Below, piece by piece: positions 57,644 through 64,000 of a stretch of DNA of 64,000 bases (its first letter is position 1; every line of letters begins with the position of its first letter). The notes under the pieces are model-generated. The model made no database searches and had not been told where the DNA came from. It worked only from the letters and a program-made list of their open reading frames with translations. This stretch comes from Hydrogenobaculum sp. Y04AAS1. Lineage in GTDB: Bacteria; Aquificota; Aquificia; Aquificales; Aquificaceae. The stretch covers positions 868,001 through 932,000 of the forward strand of contig NC_011126.1 in the NCBI RefSeq assembly GCF_000020785.1. Direction: 5' to 3'. The position numbers and the translations under genes were made by a program.

Positions 57644-58066
57644 ATGGCAGGACACAACAACACACCACATAAAGATGATGCTTTTAAAACTCTTAAAGAT
57701 GCTAAAGTCATAGCCGTAGTGGGGTTTTCAGATAACCCAGAAAGACCATCTTACTATGTTACAGAGAGAGTTTTAAAGAAAGGCCTTCATAAAATATATC
57801 CAATTAACCCTAAGCTAGCAGGACAGGAGATAATGGGTCTTAAAGTATATAGGTCTTTAGAGGAAATACCAGAGCCTATAGATATAGTAAACGTTTTTAG
57901 AAACCCTGCCCACGTAGAACCTATAGTTCAAGAGGCTATAAAGCTTGGGGCAAAAACAGTTTGGCTTCAGCCTGGCGCTGAGAACTACGAAGTCATTGAA
58001 AAATATAAAGATAAGATTCATTTTGTTTATGAAGCTTGTATAGGAGTTGAGGCAGGATATTTATGA
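57644..58066 (+). CDS. CoA-binding domain protein (YccU-like)
   Basis: The 140-aa protein has the Rossmann CoA-binding pattern VIAVVGFSDNPERPSYYVTERVL, YPINPKLAGQEIMGLKVYRSLEEIP and KTVWLQPGAENYEV. Related proteins bind CoA without known catalysis. AAAGGAG precedes the ATG and the stop overlaps secA by 4 nt. Its role may be a metabolic regulator. Confidence 0.9.
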   Translation: MAGHNNTPHKDDAFKTLKDAKVIAVVGFSDNPERPSYYVTERVLKKGLHKIYPINPKLAGQEIMGLKVYRSLEEIPEPIDIVNVFRNPAHVEPIVQEAIKLGAKTVWLQPGAENYEVIEKYKDKIHFVYEACIGVEAGYL

Positions 58067-60897
58067 TAGGATATGTTTTAAAAAAAATTTTAGGTACAAA
58101 AAACGATAGAGAGATAAAAAAGATAAGGAAATGGGTAGAAAAGATAAATGCTTTAGAAGAATCTCTGGATAAGCTTTCTAACAAAGATATTGTTTTAAAA
58201 GCCCAAGACTTATACTTTAGAGTAAACCAAAACGAACATATAAAACAAGCCATAATAGAAGGAGAAATGGTAGAAGAGCTAATAGAGGCGTTTGCTCTAG
58301 TAAGAGAGGCTTCAAAACGCACCATGGGCTTAAGGCAGTTTGATGTACAGCTAATAGGTGGTATAGTCTTGTATCAAGGTAAAATTGCCGAGATGAAAAC
58401 CGGCGAAGGAAAAACCCTTGTGGCGGCAGCCCCAGCATTTTTCACAGCTTTAACCGATACAGGAGTACATGTTGTCACTGTAAACGATTATTTGGCAAAA
58501 AGAGATGCAACGTGGATAGGCCCTATATATAGGTTTCTTGGGCTTGATGTAGGTGTTATAAACTCAGACAACATGAGCTATATAATAGATTGGCAAGACC
58601 CAGAAAAAGCGATGGAAGCTATAGAAAAAGATATAAGGGTGTGGCCCAAAGGTATGGTAGGAGATGCCATAGATTACTCTAAAATAGATGTGCATGCCAA
58701 GACCTCCTATTTTACAAAGGCGATATCAGTAGAACGTGCAAAGGCTTATGAAGCTCACATAACCTACGGTACCAACAACGAATTTGGCTTTGACTATTTG
58801 AGAGACAACTTAGCAGTATCAAAAGACCAGATAGTACAAGTAAAAGGTCATGGTTATGCCATAGTGGATGAAATAGACAGTATTTTGATAGATGAGGCTA
58901 GAACTCCTCTTATAATAGCCGGTCCATCAAATTTAGATAACAAGGTTGTTTTGCAAGCCAACGAATTTGTGCAAACACTTGAAATAGAAAAAGATTTCAT
59001 AGTAGACGAAAAAAATAGAACAGCGATGCTCACAGAAGAGGGTATAGAAAAAGCAGAAAAATATTTTAATATTCAAAATCTATACGACATTAGACATATC
59101 GACTTAGTGCACGCTATCAACAAGGCTCTTCTTGCTCACAATCTTTATAAAAAAGACGTACATTACATGGTAAAAGACGGAGAAATACTCATAGTAGATG
59201 AGTTTACTGGAAGAGCCTTGCCAGGTAGAAGATGGAGCGAAGGTCTTCACCAAGCTATAGAAGCCAAAGAAGGAGTTGAAATTCAAGAAGAAAATCAAAC
59301 TCTCGCCACCACGGCATTCCAAAATTATTTTAAGCTTTATAAAAAATTAGCTGGCATGACAGGTACAGCAGAAACAGAAGCTCTTGAATTCAAAGAAATA
59401 TATAGCTTAGACGTCGTTGTTATACCCACCAACAAACCAAACATAAGAAAAGACCTACCAGATGCAATATTTAAAACTAAAAAAGAAAAATGGGAATATA
59501 TAGCAAAAGTAATTGAAGAAAACCATGCCAAAGGAAGACCTATATTAGTAGGGACTGTATCGATAGAAGACTCTGAAACACTTTCAAAGCTTTTAGAACA
59601 AAGAGGTATAAAGCACAACGTATTAAACGCCAAGCAACACGAAAAAGAAGCTTGGATAATAGCTCAAGCCGGAAGAAAAGGCGCTGTGACAATAGCAACA
59701 AATATGGCAGGAAGAGGCACAGATATACTTCTTGGTGGTAATCCTGAATTTTTGGCAAGGGAGATTTTAAAGCAAAAAGGTATAGATGAGGATAAAGCTA
59801 CAGAAGAAGAGTGGAAACAGGCCTATGAAGAAGCCACAAAGATTACCCAAAAGGAAAAAGAAGAAGTTATAAAAGCTGGTGGTCTTTTGGTAATAGGTAC
59901 CGAAAGGCATGAATCAAGGAGGGTTGATAATCAACTAAGAGGTAGGGCAGGAAGGCAAGGAGATCCAGGCGAGTCAAGGTTTATATTGTCTTTAGAGGAT
60001 GATCTTCTTAGGATATTTGGTGGAGATAGGGTTAAAAAGCTTATGGAATTCATGAAAATACCCGAAGGAGAACCCATAGAAAGCTCTATAGTATCAAAAT
60101 CTTTAGAAGGCGCCCAAGAAAGAGTGGAACTTCAAAACTTCCAATCTCGGAAAAGGCTACTAGAGTATGATGAAGTGATAAATATACAACGTTCTGTGGT
60201 ATACGATATAAGGCGTTCTATTCTCTTTCAAGATGATATAAAAGAAGAGATAAAAGATTTTATAAAAGATGTAATACACACCCAAGTTTTTACGCTTTTA
60301 ACAGAAGACGAACCAGAACTATGGGAGTTAGAACCTCTAAAAACATTTTTTAAAGAATGGATAGATCTTGATTTACCAGAAAAATTTGAAGCAAAAGACA
60401 GAGAAGAGTTAGAAGAGGAAATATTTAAACTCGTCATGGAAAAGTACGCCCAGAAAGAACAAGAAATAGGCGAAAAAACCATGAGAGAAATAGAAAAGGT
60501 ATTTACTTTAAACATCATAGACAACCTTTGGAGAGAACAACTTCACACTATAGATAAATTAAGAGAGGGGATATACCTAAGAAGCTACGCTCAAAGAGAC
60601 CCTCTAGTAGAATTTAAAAAAGAGGCTTTTAGGCTTTTTGAAGAGCTTATGCTAAACTTCAAAATATCCGCCATTCAATCAATAATGAACGCCCAAATAT
60701 CAAAAGAAGAATTAGAGCAACAAGAGCAAAACATGTTTAACTTAGAAATAGACACATTAAACAAAAGCATGGCTATAAGTGAAGCTTTAGAAAATATAGC
60801 AAAAGAGTTTCAAGAGAAAAGACCAAGGTTTAGGACGTTAAAAGATAGGTTGGAAGAACGTAAGAAAAAGCTAGAAAAGAAGGGAGAATCAGCATGA
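58063..60897 (+). CDS. secA: Preprotein translocase ATPase SecA
   Basis: The 944-aa protein has all SecA motifs: Walker A (EMKTGEGKTLVAA), Walker B/DEAD-like (IVDEIDSILIDEARTPL), the NTRPLR-type AGMTGTAETEALEF region, and TNMAGRGTDILLGGNPEF. It powers protein export through SecYEG. A stretch in the NBD1 region (residues ~150-205, YIIDWQDPEKAMEAIEKDIRVWP) is an insertion common in some thermophiles. The C-terminal C-x-C-x8-C-H zinc/SecB domain is absent. It overlaps the neighbouring genes by 4 nt on both sides. Confidence 0.96.
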   Translation: MIGYVLKKILGTKNDREIKKIRKWVEKINALEESLDKLSNKDIVLKAQDLYFRVNQNEHIKQAIIEGEMVEELIEAFALVREASKRTMGLRQFDVQLIGGIVLYQGKIAEMKTGEGKTLVAAAPAFFTALTDTGVHVVTVNDYLAKRDATWIGPIYRFLGLDVGVINSDNMSYIIDWQDPEKAMEAIEKDIRVWPKGMVGDAIDYSKIDVHAKTSYFTKAISVERAKAYEAHITYGTNNEFGFDYLRDNLAVSKDQIVQVKGHGYAIVDEIDSILIDEARTPLIIAGPSNLDNKVVLQANEFVQTLEIEKDFIVDEKNRTAMLTEEGIEKAEKYFNIQNLYDIRHIDLVHAINKALLAHNLYKKDVHYMVKDGEILIVDEFTGRALPGRRWSEGLHQAIEAKEGVEIQEENQTLATTAFQNYFKLYKKLAGMTGTAETEALEFKEIYSLDVVVIPTNKPNIRKDLPDAIFKTKKEKWEYIAKVIEENHAKGRPILVGTVSIEDSETLSKLLEQRGIKHNVLNAKQHEKEAWIIAQAGRKGAVTIATNMAGRGTDILLGGNPEFLAREILKQKGIDEDKATEEEWKQAYEEATKITQKEKEEVIKAGGLLVIGTERHESRRVDNQLRGRAGRQGDPGESRFILSLEDDLLRIFGGDRVKKLMEFMKIPEGEPIESSIVSKSLEGAQERVELQNFQSRKRLLEYDEVINIQRSVVYDIRRSILFQDDIKEEIKDFIKDVIHTQVFTLLTEDEPELWELEPLKTFFKEWIDLDLPEKFEAKDREELEEEIFKLVMEKYAQKEQEIGEKTMREIEKVFTLNIIDNLWREQLHTIDKLREGIYLRSYAQRDPLVEFKKEAFRLFEELMLNFKISAIQSIMNAQISKEELEQQEQNMFNLEIDTLNKSMAISEALENIAKEFQEKRPRFRTLKDRLEERKKKLEKKGESA

Positions 60898-62270
60898 TAA
60901 AATTTGGTACAGACGGTTGGAGAGCAATAATAGGTTTTGAGTTTAGCCAGGACAACATAGTAAAAGTTGCAAAAGCCCATGCGAAAGCGTTAAAAAGGCA
61001 CGGTTTAAATAAAGTTATAGTGGGGTACGACCACAGATTTTTAGGGGAGAAATTTGCAATGTTAGTTGCCGATATAATGAAAACAGATGGTATAGAGGCC
61101 GATATAACGAAAGGAGCTGTTAGCACACCAAATATATCTTTTGCAGTAAAATATATGGGGTATCATCAGGGCGTGATGATAACAGCTTCCCACAATCCTT
61201 ACTATTACAATGGGTATAAGATAAAAGAGTCTTTTGGGGGGGCAGCTACACCAGAGTTTATAAGCGAAGTAGAAGACGAGATTAAAAATATAAAAGATAT
61301 TGATTTTAAAGAACACGACATAAAAAGAGCTGATATCATATCTCAATATATAGAAAAAACGTTGTCAAATATAGACAAAAATATTCTTTTCGAAAAAGAG
61401 CTAAACATAGTACACGATTCTATGTATGGACCAGCTTTTAAATACTATTTAGAGGCTTTTAAAGATAAAAAATTAAATCTTTTTTTTATAAGACATCACA
61501 AAGATGCACTTTTTGGAGAAGGAGCTCCTGAACCTGTAGAGAAAAATTTAAGGATATTAAAAGACAAAGTAAAAACAGTAAAAGCCAACCTTGGTATAGC
61601 AAACGATGGAGATGGCGATAGAATAGCGCTTGTGGACGAGAACGGAGAGTTTGTAAATTCACAGCTTGTTTATATACTTCTTATGCTTCATATTCTTAAA
61701 AACAAAGGTATAAAAAAGGGAGTGGTGGTAAAAACAGTATCTACAAGTTTTTTGGTAGATAGAATATGTAAAGACTTTGGCATAGAAGTAGAAGAAACAC
61801 CTGTGGGATTTAAATATATAAACGAAATAGTGCTAAAAAAAGATGTAATATTTGGCGGGGAAGAATCTGGTGGATACGGATTTCCATTTTTCCTACCAGA
61901 AAGAGATGGATTTTTATCGGGACTTTTTATAATAGAAATGATGCTTTTAGAGGACAAGTCTTTATCAGCTATTATAAAAGATATTTTTGACAAATACGGG
62001 GAAGCCTACTACAACAGAGTAGATCTGAAAGTAGAAGAACATATAAAAGATAGGCTAAAAAATCTTATCAAAAATCCACCTGATACATTAGATGGCATAA
62101 AAGTACAAAAAGTAAACACAAAAGATGGATTAAAACTCATATTTGAAGATGATTCATGGGTAATGTTGAGAGCCTCAGGCACAGAACCTCTTATTAGAAT
62201 ATACGCAGAAGCTTCTTCAAAAGATTTGCTAAATACCTTGCTTTTAAAAGCTCAAAAACTAGTATCGTAA
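60894..62270 (+). CDS. Phosphoglucomutase/phosphomannomutase
   Basis: The 458-aa alpha-D-phosphohexomutase has the phosphoserine loop (TASHNP, Ser99), the metal loop DGDGDR, the sugar-binding GGEESGGYGF (glucose/mannose type E-E-S-G) and a C-terminal RASGTEPLIRIYAEA. It interconverts hexose 1- and 6-phosphates for glycan and glycogen building blocks. GlmM is less likely because the sugar loop is not D-x-S-G. It overlaps secA by 4 nt. Confidence 0.92.
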   Translation: MIKFGTDGWRAIIGFEFSQDNIVKVAKAHAKALKRHGLNKVIVGYDHRFLGEKFAMLVADIMKTDGIEADITKGAVSTPNISFAVKYMGYHQGVMITASHNPYYYNGYKIKESFGGAATPEFISEVEDEIKNIKDIDFKEHDIKRADIISQYIEKTLSNIDKNILFEKELNIVHDSMYGPAFKYYLEAFKDKKLNLFFIRHHKDALFGEGAPEPVEKNLRILKDKVKTVKANLGIANDGDGDRIALVDENGEFVNSQLVYILLMLHILKNKGIKKGVVVKTVSTSFLVDRICKDFGIEVEETPVGFKYINEIVLKKDVIFGGEESGGYGFPFFLPERDGFLSGLFIIEMMLLEDKSLSAIIKDIFDKYGEAYYNRVDLKVEEHIKDRLKNLIKNPPDTLDGIKVQKVNTKDGLKLIFEDDSWVMLRASGTEPLIRIYAEASSKDLLNTLLLKAQKLVS

Positions 62271-62278
62271 AAAGAAAG

Positions 62279-62866
62279 ATGGAAAAAGAGAAACTGGTTA
62301 TCTTCATAGATGGTTCAAATGTATTTCATGGATTGAAAAATGAAACCTTCAGATTAGATTACTTAAAGCTAATAGAATTTTTAACAGGCGATAGATATTT
62401 GGTAAGAGCATATTTTTATTCTGCACTTCCAAGCGACAAAGATGTAGATAAGCAATCAAAAGAAGGTTTTAACAAACAAAAAAAGTTCTTGGAAGATTTG
62501 GCTTTTATGGGAATCAAAGTAAAGCTTGCAAAATTAAGAAAACTACCAGATGGTAATTTTTTAGAAAAAGAAGTAGATATAATGTTAGCCACAGATATGC
62601 TATCTTTAGCCTATAAAAATGCTTACGATTCATGTGTACTTGTAAGTGGAGATAGCGATTTTTCATACACAGTAGAAGCGGTACAATTCTTAGGTAAAAG
62701 AGTAGAGAATGCCACATTCAAAAAAACATCTTCATACTCTTTGAGAAGACTTTGTGATAAATTTATATATCTTGATGATCATCTAGACAAATTCTTACTA
62801 AAACCAAAAGAACCCACCGTATGGGACAAAATTAAAAATGTTTTCAAAATCAACATTGTAAATTAA
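62279..62866 (+). CDS. NYN-domain (LabA/DUF88) putative nuclease
   Basis: The 195-aa protein has the NYN/PIN-like motif IFIDGSNVFHGL at the start, KEVDIMLATDMLSLAY and VLVSGDSDFSYTVEAVQFLGKRV. The aspartates form a PIN-like metal site. Such proteins are likely RNases or regulators of unknown target. It follows the phosphohexomutase with an 8-nt gap, so it is in the secA unit. Confidence 0.88.
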   Translation: MEKEKLVIFIDGSNVFHGLKNETFRLDYLKLIEFLTGDRYLVRAYFYSALPSDKDVDKQSKEGFNKQKKFLEDLAFMGIKVKLAKLRKLPDGNFLEKEVDIMLATDMLSLAYKNAYDSCVLVSGDSDFSYTVEAVQFLGKRVENATFKKTSSYSLRRLCDKFIYLDDHLDKFLLKPKEPTVWDKIKNVFKINIVN

Positions 62867-62869
62867 ATC

Positions 62870-62898
62870 TTGAAAATTTTATAAAATTGCTTTATAAT
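62870..62898 (+). promoter_or_regulatory. Promoter of the serine-rich lipoprotein gene
   Basis: TTGAAA (62870-62875), 17 nt, TATAAT (62893-62898), followed by AAAGGAGGAG before the ATG at 62930. Confidence 0.75.
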
Positions 62899-62929
62899 AT
62901 AATTATACTTTTTTTAAAGGAGGAGTAAG

Positions 62930-63271
62930 ATGAAAAAGTTACTCATCATAGCAGCCGCAGGCTTGGCACTTGTTGCTTGCTCAAAGCAACAATCCGCTGA
63001 ACAAAGCAGCGGTAGCGAAAACGCACCAGCAGCTACCCAAAACGCAGCACCACCACCACCAACACCAGCAACGCCAGAAGCTGGTTCTTCATCTTCAAGT
63101 TCTTCAAACAACGGATCAGCTACTACACCATCATCTGGTTCTTCAAGCTCTACAAGCAATGGCGCCAATGCTTCGTCATCAAACTCAAACAGCTCAAGCT
63201 CCAACAGCTCAAATTCATCTTCAACACCAGCTCCAGCACCAGCAGCTCCATCTGGCTCAAACGGTCAATAA
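62930..63271 (+). CDS. Serine/proline-rich low-complexity lipoprotein
   Basis: The 113-aa protein has a signal with lipobox (LALVACS, Cys17) followed by an unstructured body of serine, asparagine, alanine and proline (PPPPTPATPEAG; long Ser/Asn runs; PAPAPAAP end). No folded domain follows. It would be a lipid-anchored, disordered surface or periplasmic chain, perhaps glycosylated or proteolysed. Own promoter and terminator make it monocistronic. The repeats may vary by slippage. Confidence 0.82.
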   Translation: MKKLLIIAAAGLALVACSKQQSAEQSSGSENAPAATQNAAPPPPTPATPEAGSSSSSSSNNGSATTPSSGSSSSTSNGANASSSNSNSSSSNSSNSSSTPAPAPAAPSGSNGQ

Positions 63272-63283
63272 CAAAGGTTTAGT

Positions 63284-63309
63284 GCCCCCAAGTTTAATGG
63301 GGGCTTTTT
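63284..63309 (+). terminator. Rho-independent terminator of the lipoprotein gene
   Basis: GCCCCC (63284-63289) and GGGGGC (63299-63304) form a 6-bp stem with a 9-nt loop and a following TTTTT. Confidence 0.85.
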
Positions 63310-63323
63310 GGTTAACTTTATGA

Positions 63324-63329
63324 TAAAAT
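63324..63329 (+). promoter_or_regulatory. -10 box for a leaderless HARP mRNA
   Basis: TGA-TAAAAT (extended), with the hexamer ending 6 nt before the ATG at 63336. No ribosome site is present. Confidence 0.55.
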
Positions 63330-63335
63330 ATATTA

Positions 63336-63896
63336 ATGCAAGATAATGTAATAATAGATACAAGTATATTTACAAATCCAAATATCTACAAAAGCATATC
63401 CTTAGAGCAACCCATAGACGCCATAGAAGCTTTTATCGGCTTAACCCATAAAAGCAGTAAAAAAATATATATGCCTAGGACAGTTTATATAGAGCTATGC
63501 AAGGTTGTGGATTTAGAATCAATAAAAAGCAGATTTGAATCTAGCATCATTATAAAATCCCCAAACAGATGCAACATTACCATAAACGCTTTGGCGTTGT
63601 TTGATTTTGTAGAGGATATGCGTATAAGAATAAACAAAGGCTTAAGAATAGCCGAAGAATTTGCCAGAGATAAAACACAAGATATACAAAATACTATATC
63701 AAAGCTAAGGGAAAAGTACAAAGAGGCTCTAAGACAAGGTACATTAGATAGCAAAGAAGACGTGGATGTTATATTGCTTGCTTTAGAACTAAACGGCGTT
63801 ATATTATCTGGGGATGAAGGCATAAACAGCTGGGCAGACAAATTTGGCATAAGAACAGTAAATCCGCTTTTTATACAAGAGTTTTTGAGCTTTTAG
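63336..63896 (+). CDS. HARP-type protein-only RNase P (homologue of Aquifex RNase P)
   Basis: The 186-aa PIN-like protein begins VIIDTSIFTNP, has VEDMRIRINKGLRIAEE and then SKEDVDVILLALELNGVILSGDEGINSWADKFG, with aspartates in the positions of the PIN active site. This closely follows the Aquifex HARP family (Aq_880, about 190 aa), the smallest known RNase P, which cuts the 5' leader of pre-tRNAs without RNA and assembles into a ring. Older annotations call it RNA ligase partner protein. A general PIN-domain nuclease is the alternative. The transcript appears leaderless. Confidence 0.85.
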   Translation: MQDNVIIDTSIFTNPNIYKSISLEQPIDAIEAFIGLTHKSSKKIYMPRTVYIELCKVVDLESIKSRFESSIIIKSPNRCNITINALALFDFVEDMRIRINKGLRIAEEFARDKTQDIQNTISKLREKYKEALRQGTLDSKEDVDVILLALELNGVILSGDEGINSWADKFGIRTVNPLFIQEFLSF

Positions 63897-63927
63897 TATA
63901 TAATAGATAATAATTAAGGAGGTTTAT

Positions 63928-64000
63928 ATGAAGTTAAAAAGAATAGCTATTGCTTTGGCAGCTTGGACGATGTTCTACAACGTATCGCCAGCCATGGCTT
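63928..64000 (+). CDS. Secreted protein, N-terminal part only
   Basis: An ATG at 63928, preceded by AAGGAGG and a TATAAT box (63900-63905), opens a frame that runs off the window. The visible 24 residues are a signal peptide (KLKRIAIALAAWTMFYNV...) with a probable AMA cleavage site. The mature protein is outside the window. Confidence 0.7.
   Translation, partial: MKLKRIAIALAAWTMFYNVSPAMA

Noticed and set aside
62970-63323. Gln/His-rich frame overlapping the lipoprotein
   Set aside because: Out-of-frame reading of the Ser/Pro repeats that continues through the terminator; the other frame has a lipobox and ribosome site.

Overview
The window looks like a compact, AT-rich chromosome from an Aquificales bacterium, probably a Hydrogenobaculum-like member of the Aquificaceae. 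That placement is inferred from gene content. It rests on a HARP-type protein-only RNase P (63336), a histidine-phosphatase-type phosphoserine phosphatase beside a class V aminotransferase (40-42 kb), succinyl-CoA synthetase genes and a nitrogen-fixation/molybdate block. Genes are tightly packed, about 20 neighbouring pairs share a 4-nt ATGA or GTGA overlap, and I see no tRNA, rRNA, CRISPR array or IS element.

Region 1 (1-13.2 kb) is mostly minus strand. It holds a ferredoxin / metallo-hydrolase / microprotein / APC permease / TauE / deacetylase operon, in which the metallo-hydrolase appears to start at an AUA codon. It continues with sucCD, cspA, and a fabZ-lplA-methyltransferase-htrA-sigma-truB series. 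Two plus-strand genes (Memo-like and a P-loop kinase) end the block.

Region 2 (13.2-24.1 kb) is a nitrogen and molybdenum block. glnB-amtB-porin and nifB-fdxN-nifW-nifZ-mop are each preceded by a sigma-54 promoter (GG-N10-GC) and by NifA-type TGT-N10-ACA sites. Between them lie a porin whose promoter is overlapped by a ModE-like palindrome and then modE-modA-modB-modC. A modD gene lies convergent. An EAL-domain remnant separates the two porins.

Region 3 (24.1-34.3 kb) holds a proline-tract LysM protein, carA, an MFS carrier, a FlgO-like lipoprotein, pth, rplY and rsmG. It ends in a rearranged patch with an AAA-ATPase/nuclease gene, a decayed second copy of it, a TonB-receptor stump and a second porin of the 16.5-kb family.

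Region 4 (34.3-47.1 kb, minus) has two long operons. The first runs ndk, aminotransferase, phosphoserine phosphatase, TPR protein, TolQ/ExbB, TolR/ExbD, ElyC-like protein, radA. The second runs SDR, recO-like, pdxA, FliK-like, FlhB-tail-like, DNA glycosylase.

Region 5 (47.1-64 kb, plus) starts with a glycosyltransferase gene carrying a single-base frameshift, whose leader is three tandem 77-78 bp repeats with a covarying hairpin. After it come a FAD oxidoreductase, rpmE, prfA, a 30-aa membrane ORF, a double-DUF202 protein, aroA, a FliA-like sigma factor, an EmrB-type exporter, GspN/GspK-like proteins, a CoA-binding protein, secA, a phosphohexomutase, a NYN protein, a serine-rich lipoprotein, HARP and the start of a secreted protein.

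A recurrent promoter pattern is an (often extended, TGN) -10 box placed exactly 6 nt before the start codon of genes without a Shine-Dalgarno sequence, which implies leaderless mRNAs.
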